From Euborellia annulipes (lineage: Eukaryota > Arthropoda > Insecta > Dermaptera > Anisolabididae), in NCBI GenBank assembly GCA_023213315.1, contig JAKCPI010014472.1:1-64000 (forward strand): DNA of 64,000 bases, given 5' to 3'. A program made the position numbers and the translations under genes. The notes under the pieces were generated by a model. It had not been told where the DNA came from. It ran no database searches and saw only the letters and a list, made by a program, of their open reading frames with translations. Each line of letters opens with the position of its first letter. Positions within the stretch are counted from its first letter, which is position 1. This document shows positions 44,084 through 55,387 of this stretch, in pieces.

Positions 44084-44779
44084 CCCGAATATGAAAGTTC
44101 ATTTTTGGTATATGAACTTTCTCATATACCCAAATTGAATATTCATAAACAGTTTGTGTAACAGACTTCCTATACATGTGTATGAATATGGCTCGAAAAT
44201 TTTTAACAGTGTACAAGCAAACTGTAGGAGAATTTTGTGCAAGCATTTTAATTGTGCAAGCCGCTTGATGCTCGATTGAATTTTAATCATGCACAAGCAT
44301 ATTTGCGCAAAGTCAAAACTCTCCGCCATTTTATAGACGTCTTGGCATTTGATATTTATTTAATATATTAATTCATTTAAAATCTCAATTTAAATATTAA
44401 TATTTATTTGTTATCTTCGAATAAATAACCTTCCGAGTTTGACATTTTTCGGCATAAGCTGTTTCTTACACAAGCCTGCTTGTGCCGTGTGTAGCCGAAG
44501 AGAATTTGTGCATGCTTGTACAAAAAGATTGCACATGTGCAAATGATTGTCAAGTTTGCAGTTACGTGTGTAGCCGCCTTAAGATGTACCGTATTAAAAT
44601 CTAAATTCCTCTCTTTTTAGGAGTATGATAATTTTAAGACTGATGTGGCCATCAAAAGATATATATATTATTTAACCGGAAAATTTTTAATCTAATAAAT
44701 CTAATCTAACGGTATACTTTTTTGTCGCGATTTAAATAAAAAACAAATACACAAAATAAAGGATATCTTCTCCCAAAAA

Positions 44780-45210
44780 AAAGAGAGAGAGGGGGCGAAT
44801 ATACAAAAGAGAGAAGGCACACACAACAAGAGAGCGGAGAGGTCAGAGCCAGGCAAGCAATTTATTCGGCCAATTAATGTTTCTTTGTACAGCCAACGAG
44901 GGATATAAGGGTCAGTGAGTGTGGAGGAGGGTTCGAAGGGTTCAATGGGGTGGTTGGGCCCTGTGGTTTCAACGTGGATGGGTATAAGGGAGTAGGGAGG
45001 ATGTGGGTGAATGGCTGAGCGGGTGTGGGGATACAGGCAAATCAATAAGCCTCTACTGGAGTGGAGACCCCCCCACACTCTCTATGTTCCATATAAGCCT
45101 AGATGTGCGAATGTGTATGTATGTGTGGTTCTGGCATTCAAGGACGATGACGATGAGGAGGAACAAACAAAAATGGGCAAATGGCCAGATAGAAAGGGGG
45201 TTAGTGTGTC
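44780..45210. promoter_or_regulatory. GC-elevated unique island
   Basis: Non-repetitive block between mobile elements. GC content is raised, there are short GA and GT-rich runs, and frames are open on both strands (125 aa on minus, 85-86 aa on plus) without recognisable domains. Long opposing frames in GC-richer DNA are expected by chance, so I treat this as a candidate non-coding conserved element and not as a gene. Confidence 0.15.
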
Positions 45211-45910
45211 TTGGTCTCTCTACTTTAATAAGATATCAAAAAATTTATTTATTATTTTAAATATCACATAATCAAAGTTAGATTTTTCTTTCCCAGAGAG
45301 TCAATCAATTCTTTCGTTTATAATAAAGGTTAGCTAGTCGGGTTGGTTTTGATATTTTTGATCCCCCAGTTATACTAAGATGGTTTCGGTTCATACCGTA
45401 TTATACTGGAAATTGAATTCTTTTTTTTTTTTTTTTTCTCATTCGCACTCACACTCACACACACATTCATGCAGTCTTTTCGGCAACTCAGGCCATTTAA
45501 GACTTTAGACGATAACCGTTGTAGGGTTGGTCGAATCGATTTCGATTTTAATCGAAAATCGATTTTGAGCTTCGATTTTCGATTAAAATCGAAATCGATT
45601 CAGTGTTTTGAAAAAATCGAAAAAATCGATTTTTGACGGCCGATTTTCGATTTTCGATTTTCCAAGAAAGTGATTTTAGCGACATGATCTGTCCGTCTGT
45701 GTTCAATTTTAAGCTTGAAGGATTTGAGCTATGAGGTTGGAATTTAAGATAGACACCCCCTGGAGCGAGAAAATAAGCGGTTCATTAAAATTGGCCAAAA
45801 AGTACTAGTACTTTACTGAGGTAGTTTTTCAGGTTTTTTTGATTTTCTTAAAAATAGCCCCAACAATTTTGATTAAAATTCAAAAATCAATTATTTTTTA
45901 GATGCTCTTT

Positions 45911-46191
45911 TTTTTTTTTTTTTTTTTTTTTTAAAAACATTCACACTTTTTTCTCATTCATACTCACACTCACACACACATTCACACAGTCTTTTCGGCA
46001 ACTCAGGCCATATAAGACTTTTTACGATATCCGTTATTGATAAATATACATATATGGGGTCCAGGCATTCTTATTTAAGCCATTTGGTATCCAATTGGCT
46101 TAAATAAAATCATCGGACTGCCTGGGGTCCGAACCCGCGACGTTTGGTATATGAGGTTAGCACGCTAACCTCTACGCCATGCCCCGAGGGC
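45911..46191 (-). mobile_element. SINE-A, full length, exact 12-bp TSD
   Basis: TAGATGCTCTTT at 45899-45910 and 46192-46203. The insert has long poly-T, tail, hairpin, B box (GGTCCGAACCC on plus) and a head ending CCCCGAGGGC. Confidence 0.9.
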
Positions 46192-46312
46192 TAGATGCTC
46201 TTTAAAATGTACACTTTACTCTTGTATTTCATAGGAAAGGTAGGGGAATTTGTTGCAATGGTAACAAAATATAAATATTTCCCCATGTTTATAAATTTGA
46301 AACTTGAATTCA

Positions 46313-46553
46313 GCCCTCGGGGCTTCGTGTAGTGGTTAGTATGCTAACCTCGTATATCAAAAGTCGCGGGTTCGGACCCCAGGCAGTCCGATGATTTTAT
46401 TTAAGCCATTTGGATACCAAATGGCTTAAATAAAAATGCCTGGACCCCTAATATGTGTGTATTATCAATAACGGATATCGTAAAAGTCTTAAATGGCCTC
46501 AGTTGCCGAGAAGACTGTGTGAATGAGAAAAAAAGGGTGTTTAAAAAAAAAAT
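46313..46553 (+). mobile_element. SINE-A, full length, exact 10-bp TSD
   Basis: CTTGAATTCA at 46303-46312 and 46554-46563. The 241-bp insert has GCCCTCGGGGCTTCGTGTAG, B box GGGTTCGGACCCC, the internal hairpin, the shared tail core and a short A tail. It is the cleanest reference copy of the family. Confidence 0.92.
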
Positions 46554-46699
46554 CTTGAATTCAAATGTACCTTAAGCTTACTGTCGGAACCTAAATATAT
46601 CTCCACACAAAAATCTGGTGTGACAAGCACAGAACACAACTTTCGCTTACTGAAGATAAGAGAAAGTTGTGCTGTGCGACGAGTCCCACCAGATTTTTT

Positions 46700-46945
46700 A
46701 AGAAATATAGAAGCTGATGTTTGGTTCTCTTGGTTTGTTAAAATTTACGCTATAACGTTAAAACTTAAGTTATAAAGACTAAATATGTTATACCATATAC
46801 AATGTGTTGGTTTTTAAAGAAGTTATAAAGACTGAATAAATTGATTTGGGCATCAGTAATGCAACGTTCTATTTTTCTTGTTCCACAAACCGCTTGAAAA
46901 TCGTAAGCAGAACCTTAAAATCAACTTATGGGCATAGTGAAAGAT
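46700..46945. other. Unassigned part of the hAT-like element
   Basis: AT-rich, non-repetitive within this window; probably part of the interior of the 45522-47076 element. Confidence 0.3.
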
Positions 46946-47214
46946 TTTTTGTAAAAAAATCGAAAATCGATTAAAATCGATTTTTTAAAGGCAAAAATCG
47001 ATTTTTTTAAAATCGATTATTTGGTTTCGATTTTAAAAATCGAAAATCGATTCAGCCTCCGAATCTACCAACCCTAAACCGTTGTAAGTAATATATATAA
47101 TAGGGTTCAGGCATTTCTATTTAAGCCATCTGGTATCCAAAGAATTGAATTCTAATATACGGTAATCCATTGAACAGTAAGTGGATGCCGAAGTTTAAGA
47201 GCACTTCATTTGAT

Positions 47215-47330
47215 TATTTTAAAAAAATAAAATGAATTTATCCACGGCTAACGTTTTGGTCTTAGGTTTGGATCATCATCAAAGTTCAAAATACTCATTT
47301 AACGAAGATCAAAACAATTGACAGTCTTTT
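47215..47330 (-). mobile_element. Penelope-like tail fragment
   Basis: Minus strand: TTTGATGATGATCC, then AAGACCAAAACGTTAGCCG and TGGATAAATTCATTTTATTT. It is the same layout as the hammerhead-like blocks but with GAAA changed to AAAA. Confidence 0.4.
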
Positions 47331-47429
47331 GTATATATATTTTTTATAATAGTTGTTAAGTGATTTATATAAAAACAAAAAACAATACCTGGGGCTATGT
47401 CAAAAAGGCATGTCCCCGAGTCGGAAGAG

Positions 47430-47553
47430 CTTCATGTGCAAGAATGAATCTTATGCTTTTTGAATAACAAAAATGCCATTATTGTTTGAAATTGAGAGAC
47501 AATAATAGCATTTTGTTATTCAAAGTGCATAAGATTCATTCTTGCACATGAAG
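47430..47553. repeat. Hairpin with about 55-bp arms
   Basis: CTTCATGTGCAAGAATGAAT ... GCCATTATTGT at the left is inverted at the right around a 13-nt loop, with a few mismatches. Confidence 0.9.
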
Positions 47554-47576
47554 CCGTTACCGAATGAATCCCTGAC

Positions 47577-47668
47577 AAAAATCTGGTGTGACATGCACAG
47601 AACACACCTTTCGATAACGAAGGTAAGAGAAAGTTGCGTGTTGTGCGACAGTCACATCAGATTTTTTA
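47577..47668 (+). mobile_element. Solo HPE hairpin B
   Basis: A stand-alone hairpin (TCTGGTGTGAC ... GTCACATCAGA) without a body. Like the one at 33377 it follows ATCCCTGAC, and it directly follows the 47430 hairpin. Confidence 0.75.
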
Positions 47669-48917
47669 AGTATAAATGACCGCATACTTCTCTTGGTTAA
47701 TTTAAAAAAAATTAAAGCCCTAATTATTTCTACAACATGTTGACGGCAATATTGTAATTGACATCATTTAATGATAATCTTGAGGAGGCAAGAAGCTAAC
47801 CGGAATTTGTCGCGGATTTACGGAAATGAAGTTTCAATAGAACTCGGGTTCGAGTTCAGCTAGCCACAAATAATTCAACATTGCCGAAGTGTCCTCTAAG
47901 AGTAAGAAGGTGGGAGATAATTTCACTGAAAGGGCCCGATTGAGGTGGTCTTAGATGGTGATGACACCGACTTGGTGTGGACCGGTTGACTGGGATGGAG
48001 CAGTTCATCAAGAAATCCATTCCATAATATGAGTGACGGAATATCAACAACAAAAAGATTCACCACTGAATAATCTCCTCAACCTACTAAAATAAATATT
48101 TTTTGGCTGCCCACAAAAAAAAAACTAATTTAAATATTAAATTAAATTTGAATAAAATTTTCACCCCTTCTTAGGCGGCAATATTAATTTATTATGTCTA
48201 TAAATGATGACGTCATCAAGCCTTGAAACATTTCATTTCTATTCATTATAAGCCTATTAGTTATTCAGAATAGGCTTTTGAATAAAAATCTTAATGTAAT
48301 TATGATTAATTCTAGCTCACTCTCTCTATTTTATAGAACATAACGTATTATAAACTTCTTATTGAACATTATTATTAATATCCGCTTATATATTATAGTA
48401 TATTTCAATATAGCCTACGTAGGTCTTTAACTGAATTTAATCTAATTATAGTAGGTGGCTGGAAATTTAATTTAATTTTACGCGATGGGGTAGTGTAATT
48501 ATCATTTTTAAACTTCTTATCATTTTCTATGTATGGAATATGATTATGTAAGTTTTCTTTTATCATAATCGTAGCATAAGATAGAAAATAATCATAATTA
48601 AGGAAGGATAAATAAAAAATTAAAAAATGGAGACTTAAACATAATTCGGTTCCTGGTAGAAATGAAGTTAAGATTCATCGAATAATTTAGTTGAAGTTGC
48701 AAGTCCAAACCTGGAAAATTATAATTCAATGAACTGTGTATGGACTACTGTTCGAAGATTTTAATAAAAGGAGAATATCGAACTATCTGAGGACCAAAAC
48801 ATTATACCACTGTTTATACACAGCAGTTGTATCAGGGAGTCCAAGAAGGAGAAGGCTCGGAAGGTAGGCCGAAGGCGAACCGTCTGGCTGATTTTTAATT
48901 TAAACTTTTTTATTTAC
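47669..48917. other. Unassigned region
   Basis: A moderately GC-rich patch at 47830-48060 has a 65-codon minus frame with no recognised family. The rest is AT-rich. No gene supported. Confidence 0.3.
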
Positions 48918-49000
48918 TTTGTATTGGATTCATGTCAAAAATTTGATGTCGAGATTTTGATGGAAATACATGTTTTGAGGTCCCCTGAGTCCAAAAAAGT
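48918..49000 (+). mobile_element. HPE fragment (beside end A)
   Basis: TTGGATTCATGTCAAAAATT, GAGATTTTGATGG and TTTTGAGGTCCCCTGAGTCC, then unrelated sequence. Confidence 0.6.
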
Positions 49001-49351
49001 GCTGAGGGGGAGGGGGGACATTCACAAAGTTTGAAAGAATACGATTTGCCTTTTTACTAAAAGAGTTTCAAAATCAGCTGGTATTTTTATTCTCTGGAAA
49101 TTCCCTCACCTAGCAATATCTTCTATGTATTATCTAAAGTAGTAGTATTATTAATAATTAAAAAATATTCAAAAGGAATTAAAAATTTCAGGGAAAATCT
49201 AGGAAGCCAACAAAAAAAATCGTAATCGTCGTTTCAAAAGCAAGTCCGTCTCTTCATCAGTAAGAACAAAAATAATGTCAAAAAATTGATATTCGGTAAA
49301 TAAATAGATACATTTATAGGCCTGTCTAGAAAATGATGGTAAGTTTAGACT

Positions 49352-49597
49352 ATATGGACGATGTTATGCATAAAGGAACCAAGCGCCATTTTGATTGAAG
49401 TTGAGATAAGACCACCATCTTGTAGGGAAAAAGAAGATCCACCTCTTTATTTAAATCACAACATTATTACTCTGTGCACTTTTTTTCTATTAAAGAAGAA
49501 AAAAGTTATTGTCATTGGTTTTGTTTACAATTGTGTAAATAAAATGCCCCTTCTCTCATTGGCGCTTGGTTCCCTTATGCATAATATCGTCCATATA
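49352..49597. mobile_element. MITE of about 245 bp
   Basis: ATATGGACGATGTTATGCAT then AAAGGAACCAAGCGCCA is inverted at the right end (TGGCGCTTGGTTCCCTTATG ...), about 38 bp with three mismatches. No coding capacity. Confidence 0.8.
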
Positions 49598-49979
49598 TTG
49601 CAGATTAAACCACTTTATGTAAATCTGCTAAGCGATTAGATTATTAAATTCTTTTTACATGTTTATATACTACTGTATATTGGGTTGTTTGTGTTGTAGA
49701 TATGCACTAGCATTGACCATCTATTTAGAAATGAGCAGAGTTACATCTGTTTAAAGGTGTTAAGACCTACAGGTATCCCTTATTGGTTTTCTTATATCCC
49801 CAGTGTGAACTTTTAAGTACAAGTATAAAAAATTATTATTATTCACGTGCACTCTTACAATCTTCATTAGCACTTAACAGAAAATTTTTTGTGACCAGTC
49901 GGTATCATCATATAAAGTCACTTACTGCAAATACTTGTTCATATCTTTCTTAGCCAACTCTCTCTCTCTCTTTCTTTCT

Positions 49980-50010
<31 letters not shown>

Positions 50011-50480
50011 TCGAATCTTTGGATAATAGAAGTGGAACTCCCGAGTGGAGAATAAAAGAAAAGAATTCAGAATAGTTTGAATGCAAATGCGTGAATTGTT
50101 TTATTCTCTCTTTCTCTTTCTCTTGGGACTCTCCAAGTATTTTTTTTTTTTTTTCTATTATCTTGCTCTAATTTTCAACTATCAACCAACGGATGAAGAA
50201 GAAATTAGAACTTGTAGATTGGAGAGATTCTGCAAGAAACAAAGATTCTCTCTCACACTTGCTCACTTCGCTTTTATATTCTTTGCGGAATTTTGAAATA
50301 AAATTTTATTAGACTATCTGATGGAGAGTTTATTAAAAGTTGATGTTTCATTGAGAATTTCGAGAATGGAAATTGAAAAATAATTTTAAGACTTTGGACT
50401 ACTTGATATGAATTTAATTTAATTACAAATTCTCTTACCAGCCCCAGAGAGTTGTCAGAGTAGGTATTTTGTTTTGTTTA
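49598..50480. other. Unassigned region with (CTT)n
   Basis: A CTT microsatellite at 49980-50008, poly-T near 50140. No gene. Confidence 0.35.
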
Positions 50481-50496
50481 ACAATTGGGTGCTATT

Positions 50497-50545
50497 GTTT
50501 TTTTTTTTTTTTTAATTTTACCTACCGGCTACTGAGGCCATTTAA
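50497..50545 (-). mobile_element. SINE tail fragment
   Basis: Poly-T then CCGGCTACTGAGGCCATTTA, the reverse complement of the shared SINE tail core in its 5S-SINE form. Confidence 0.4.
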
Positions 50546-50603
50546 GAGTTTATTTAATATACAGTATAGGCCTATTTACTTAAATTTATGTACCGACAAC
50601 CAA

Positions 50604-50860
50604 GGGAGAGTACGAGTATTACGTAACGCAATTTGGGGGAGGGGGGTCTCGTAAAACGTTACCATGCGTTGCAAGGGAGGGGGGGGAGGTTGAACAACGC
50701 GTTACGTAGGCCTAACTGGTATTTTTGCGACTTTCCGATACTTTGCGCAAAATAATTGTGACTTTTAGATAAAAATGGCCACTTGAGCGTTACGTAACGT
50801 CTAGGGAGGGGGGGTCAAAAATCTTCAAAAATTGCGTTACGTAATACTTGTACGCTCCCC
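50604..50860. mobile_element. MITE with TATTACGTAACGCAATTT termini
   Basis: GGGAGAGTACGAGTATTACG then TAACGCAATTT at the left is inverted at the right (AAATTGCGTTACGTAATACT then TGTACGCTCCC). G-runs follow both termini internally, and GTTACGTA words recur in the middle. Confidence 0.8.
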
Positions 50861-50965
50861 AAGAGACTTTGTACACGCTGTTTTTCGGGGCCACTTACTC
50901 GAGTTTACCGGGTTACTATTTTAAAATCATTCAATGGATGAAATCAGATTTTGAATGCATTTAAG

Positions 50966-51210
50966 TTTTTTTTTTTAAACTCTCACGCTTTTTTCCCATT
51001 CACACAACACAGTCTTCTAGGCAACTTAGGCCATATAAGAATTTTTATGATAACCGTTATTTATGAATATGTATATTGGGGTCCAGACATTTTTATTTAA
51101 GCCATTTGGTATCCAAATAGCTTAAATGAAATCATCGGACTGCCTGGATTCTGAACCTGCGACCCTTGGTATAGAGGGTCAGCACGCTACCAAATACACC
51201 AAGTCCGAGG
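50966..51210 (-). mobile_element. SINE-A, near full length
   Basis: Poly-T, CACAGTCTTCTAGGCAACTT, TTTGGTATCCAAATAGCTTA, B-box-like GGATTCTGAACCTGC, head ending AAGTCCGAGGGC. GCATTTAAG before and GCATTTTTAG after suggest a target duplication. Confidence 0.8.
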
Positions 51211-51398
51211 GCATTTTTAGTGTTTCTTTAAAAACAACCATCTTAATTTATTTAAAAGTGGTAGCTGTAAGGTAGCTGTAAGGTCTATCGACAGGAGAAC
51301 ATCTAATTGTCACAATAACCCTATTTCTGCCTAACATTTAAAAAAAATAAATCTTCTAATTGGTTGAATATTAATGAGTGATGCCGAGAAACATATAA

Positions 51399-51752
51399 TT
51401 CAAAAGACCACCATGACGCAGTTTTTTCGGCAAGGATGTAGGGAGGAAAAACAAAAACAGAGTTTTTTTATTTTTCCCAAATGAGTTTTATTCCTAATAT
51501 TTCAAAGACACAAATTCTCTTCTTCTCCAGAGGAAACTCATATTACACTCCGTTAACATTACAATTAGAGCGAAGGTTTTTTTGCATCAAGAAACTCGAT
51601 AACTTTAGAGAGCACTCTGAGTTTCCTCTGAAAATAAGAGCATTTGTGTCTTTGAAACATTAGGAATAAAACTCATTTGGGCAAAATAAAAAACTCTTGG
51701 TTTTCCTCCCTACATCTTTGCCGGAAAAACTGCGTCATGGTGGTCTTTTGAA
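51399..51752. mobile_element. Foldback, about 350 bp, arms over 100 bp
   Basis: TTCAAAAGACCACCATGACG at the left is inverted at the right end. Arms continue through AAATGAGTTTTATTCCTAAT and CAGAGGAAACTCA. The short plus frame 51481-51663 lies within it and is not a gene. Confidence 0.85.
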
Positions 51753-52719
51753 TAAATCTTTAAAACTTATTACCTAGTGTTTTTAATTTTTAAATTTTCA
51801 TCTAAATTATAAGTACACATCGAGTAACTTTATCTTAATAGAGATGTGCCTATCCACGTCCACGATTTTTTCTATTTAATTGGATATCATCCAATAGCCA
51901 AAATATTCAAGATACCAATTTTTTTCGCCAATTTAATAATTTTTATTAATATAAGGAAAATTCAATTAGCAATTACTTAAAGTAAAAGTACGTTTCCGTT
52001 GAAATTCAACATCGACTTTTTTCCAATTGCAATTCTTTTGCTACATATAGGCAAGAGAAAGTAAAATGCAATTCTATTATTGGCGAGACCGTCTTCTATA
52101 AGCGAATGGGAAAAACTTTCTGATAGGCCCTGGAAATCTCTTAAATATCAATTTTTATTACAATAATAGTTCATAAGAAAACGAAAGGCTTAGGATCACA
52201 ACCTCCTACCTAAATAAAACTATGATTTGATGAGGATAATAATTTCTCCAATTTTGGAGTTTAGGCTTTCACAGTTGTTATCATTAATACCCAGAAAAAG
52301 GATTTCTCCAATGTCGTTTATTATTACCTCAGATAACGAAAGAAATAAATAAAAAAAAATATATATTAGAAATCCTTTTTAGTTTAAAATATTTTGAAGA
52401 GTATCAAACTGACGTAGGCTATAATTCCATTCATATTCAGTTGTGACAACAAAAGAGAGTAAACCTTTTGACATTTCAATCACTGCTCATCAATCATTCT
52501 TGTTTATTACAATAAATAACATCTTAATAAATTTTATCCAAAGCCAAATAAACAAATGCGTTTTTTTTTTGGGGGGGGGGTAGGGGGGGAATAATCAAAT
52601 GCATAATAATGAATTCCCTTGAGTATGAAGGTAGATGCTATGGACTTTGAAGGAAAAAATGTTTTAATAAAATTTTCTATCTATTCTCCTAGAGCGAATA
52701 ATAATTATTAAATCCCCTA
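51753..52719. other. Unassigned AT-rich stretch with an end-A trace
   Basis: At 52041-52066 GCTACATATAGGCAAGAGAA and AGTAAA resemble half of HPE end A. A G-run lies at 52571-52590. No gene. Confidence 0.3.
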
Positions 52720-52727
52720 TTTTAGAA

Positions 52728-53244
52728 TAGGCATGGAAAAGTAGACTCTGCTTTAGCAAGAATCGATCTTTTGAAAATAATTTCAGATTACTTTATATTT
52801 AAAAACTACAAGTCCACCAATCAACACGCTTTCTAACATTGGTTAGTGAAGATATGTCGCATTCTTAATTCCTCTATTTTAATATTTTAATGTTTTGACT
52901 CAACTTTCATATTTTATTTTAATGTTCGGTGCCATATGACGTGCAATTTCCGGATAGAATATTCTTTTATAAAAGTATATAGAAAACAATATTTGTGTGT
53001 GTTGATTTTAATAAAATGTTTAAATACTTAATAAATCTTATAAATAAATAAATATATTTAATATTTACTGAGTATTTCCTAAGCACGAATTAAAGAGTTT
53101 TTAAAAAAGTGGACTTTCAGAAATGATTAATTGATTCCGAGAATCGAAAAATATCAAGTCGATTCCAAAATCGAAAATCGACTTTTCGATCAAGTCAATT
53201 CCAAAATCGAAAATCGACTTTTGGAGCGCTCTTTTCCATCCCTA
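52728..53244 (-). mobile_element. hAT-like MITE with exact 8-bp TSD
   Basis: TTTTAGAA at 52720-52727 and 53245-53252. Termini TAGGCATGGAAAAG and CTTTTCCATCCCTA. The interior matches the 30064 family (TGACGTGCAATTTCCGGATA, GATTCCAAAATCGAAAATCG). Confidence 0.88.
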
Positions 53245-53329
53245 TTTTAGAAGCATTTTGTGCGTGTTCGGTTAACGGGCTACAAACAATTTTATTTTTG
53301 GATAACTTCTAAGACAAGATAAAGCAAAG

Positions 53330-53570
53330 CTATGTGTAAGATTTGTATCCATAAAAATAAATCTATTCCCTCTACCCCTCGGGATCGGCATATGAAGGAA
53401 GCCGACGCGTCGCTGGGCCTGGCACTTGCTAAGAGGAGAGGAATAGAAGAAAGGGGAATAGAAGAAATGCTCATGGTCGCCATCCACGTCCTCACAATAT
53501 GTGAGCCCCTGAGTGAAATCATAAAAATAAATCAAAGTTCGAATGCCGGAGATCGTGTCTAAACGAGTGA
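53330..53570. other. GC-elevated unassigned patch
   Basis: Frames of 76-87 codons are open on both strands. Repeats of AGGAATAGAAGAAA type give charged residues. No domain recognised. It could be a decayed exon or a regulatory patch. Confidence 0.2.
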
Positions 53571-53732
53571 TGTGGGTTACCTAAATTGCATTCTCATTCA
53601 TAATTTTTTCAAAAAATTTCCATTGGAAAGCTTCAAGTATACTGTATAAGATAATTTGTTTCGTAAAAATTAATTAAAAAAAAAGGGGTTTATAATTAAA
53701 AACTTTATATGAGCAAGTTAGAATTGTAATCT

Positions 53733-53981
53733 AAGGCTGAACGTACACCAATTGAGCAAAAACGTTTTGTCCAAGAGCAAAACATTTTGCTCATTGCCAG
53801 AACAAAACTCAATGGCAAAACATTTTGTTCAATGATGTAGAATCGGGGGATGCTCAATTGTTTTGCCTTCTCGGTGTGCGTTGATCTATAGAAAAGCATT
53901 GAAAAAACAGTTTTAGGCACGATTAGTCAAAAACGTTTTGTCCAAAAACGTTTTTGCTCAATTGGGGTGCGTTCAGCCTAA
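53733..53981. mobile_element. MITE of about 250 bp with AGGCTGAACG termini
   Basis: AAGGCTGAACGTACACCAAT then TGAGCAAAAACG is inverted at the right (CGTTTTTGCTCAATTGGGGT then GCGTTCAGCCT). AAAACATTTTG motifs repeat inside. Confidence 0.8.
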
Positions 53982-54599
53982 TACTACCTTATGATGATAG
54001 ACCACTTTGTAAATGCCAACAATGCGAAAGATAAGATTATTATTTAACTTCTTTATATATATCTAGTATACTACAATACATTCTCCAGCAATTATTAATT
54101 TGTGATTGACAATCTTTGCAAAAAAATATTTGAAAACTAAACGTCCCGGATTTTAAAACCTTCCCAATTTTATTATTTTTTTTCTTTTATTATTATAACT
54201 TGTTTTTTTTTAAAAAAAAAAAAAAAATAGAAACTATGCGATAAAAAAAACTTTGGGCGATCCAAGGGTCGAAATCTCCAAGCCAAGTAAGCAACCCTCT
54301 GAAGAAGGGGGGAGGGAGGGGTGCGTGACTGCTATATAAATTAAAATCATGTTTTGTTGTCCATTTATTAATTTCTAGAAAATATATTTCTGTTACTAAG
54401 AATTATTATTAGTATTATCGTTATACCAGTAGTGTGTGGTATATAAAATTAAATAATAAATTCAGGGAAAATATAAAAAATTACTTTAATAAAGGGAGAA
54501 ATGGCGCTCAATTACATCGTGGGGGGCATCATTAAAGAAAGAGAGAGAGAAAATATGGAAGGATTTTTTTTTTTTTTTTTTTTATTAAAAACCAAAAGG
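53982..54599. other. Unassigned AT-rich stretch
   Basis: Poly-T/poly-A near 54205-54228 and 54565-54583. No gene. Confidence 0.3.
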
Positions 54600-55070
54600 T
54601 CGGCCGTTTTATTTCCAATTTTGCGCGGTTTTAGATTAATCGGTCATTTCTGTCTAGAAGAAGAAGAAGAGGAGAGAGAGAGAGAGCAAAAGATTGCCGA
54701 TCGGCTTTTGGCCCACTTAGAGCTCAATTTCGAAGAGGGGAGTTCTTTTAGGGGGTGGCGATTCCATTACAATAAAGAACAACCCCCACCACCACTTCTC
54801 TCCAAACACGCACACACGTCTTGTGGGTGGGGCAGACCTCCTGCTAAGATGAAATATATACTTGGTAAAAAATGAGCTAAAAATAAAGCATGAAAAATGG
54901 GGGCCCTGCGTCGGGTAATCCCCGGGTTTTAGCATCGGGCGACGGCCGACGTGGAGCAAAAAGAAGGATGGGGGTGGGGACGATGATAATATGGGGGCGG
55001 GAGGGCTGGCTAGCAGCAGCAAACAGGTTGGCCCCCGGTTTAATATTCAAATTTAGGAGAGAGAGAAAAA
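54600..55070. promoter_or_regulatory. GC-elevated unique island
   Basis: Higher-GC block with a GAGAGA run near 54675, CpG-containing segments around 54895-54960 and G-rich stretches around 54970-55000. Open frames lie on both strands (54501-54875 plus, 54717-55022 minus), but they start in or run through poly-T and GA tracts and show no domain. A regulatory element or decayed exon is possible; neither is shown. Confidence 0.15.
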
Positions 55071-55387
55071 AACGAGAGAGAGAAGGCTTAAGGTTAAAAA
55101 AAAAAGATATTTTTTTTAGAAATTTTAAAAATGAATGACGTAAGAAAGTTTATGAGTTTGTAGATACGATTACACAAGGATTAGTTGAAATTAAATTAAA
55201 ATTTTAAATTATCATAGTGATATATAAATTTAAAAAATCACAAATTTCTGGAAACATAGTAGCCAGTAAATTTTTTCGTGGAGAGACCGGATGATCCGAG
55301 AAATAATTCGCTAATGGCCGTCCGTCTGTCTGTCACGCTCTATTTGGGTAACTTCCCATTGGAATTTCAAAATCAAATTTTTTTATT

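Larger units (their letters stand above)
42230..44211. mobile_element. TA-flanked element with CACTGTAAAA ends, nested
   Basis: CACTGTAAAAA at 42230 and TTTTTAACAGTG ending 44211, each next to TA. It holds about 105-bp direct repeats (42243-42460, each with TATGAATTTTC and GTTTAATTTTAATA), a hAT MITE, a Penelope-like foldback and a 68-bp tandem repeat. No coding capacity was seen. Confidence 0.65.
42169..44582. mobile_element. 2.4-kb TTAA-flanked element with about 60-bp inverted termini
   Basis: TTAA lies at 42169-42172 and 44579-44582. Left terminus AGGCGGCTACACACGAAACT then GCAAACTTGACAA is inverted at the right, and both end about 60 bp in with GCAATCTTTTTGTAC. A TTAA duplication is the mark of piggyBac-type transposition. 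No transposase is present, and a TA-flanked element occupies most of the interior. Confidence 0.8.
45664..46697 (+). mobile_element. HPE element, end A missing, with two SINEs inside
   Basis: Starts within the body at GTGATTTTAGCGACATGATC and ends with hairpin B (TCTGGTGTGAC ... GTCCCACCAGATTTTTT). SINEs in opposite orientations interrupt it at 45911-46191 and 46313-46553. Confidence 0.8.
45522..47076. mobile_element. hAT-like element with TAGGGTTGG ends and exact 8-bp TSD
   Basis: Starts TAGGGTTGGTCGA and ends CTACCAACCCTA. AACCGTTG is at 45514-45521 and 47077-47084. Both ends are dense in ATCGATTTTCGATT-type palindromes. The interior holds an HPE with two SINEs and about 250 bp of unassigned DNA; no transposase. 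Confidence 0.85.
45422..47142 (-). mobile_element. SINE-A split by a 1.55-kb hAT-like element
   Basis: The SINE tail (poly-T, CAGTCTTTTCGGCAACTCAG) is at 45422-45521 and the body resumes at 47085 to 47142. AATTGAATTCT lies at 45411-45421 and 47143-47153, its own target duplication. The SINE is 5'-truncated. Confidence 0.85.

Noticed and set aside
44701..45078. 125-codon minus frame
   Set aside because: Higher-GC DNA with open frames on both strands and no family resemblance.
46313..46553. Functional tRNA gene
   Set aside because: A and B boxes are present, but the ends do not form an acceptor stem, and the sequence continues into a SINE body with poly-A and target duplications. The same holds for the other heads of this type.
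47856..48053. 65-codon minus frame in a GC-richer patch
   Set aside because: No family recognised and interrupted on both sides; could be a decayed exon but nothing supports it.
54501..54875. 124-codon open frame starting ATGGCG
   Set aside because: Runs through poly-T and GA repeats and has a competing minus frame; no recognisable domain. Kept only as part of a GC island.
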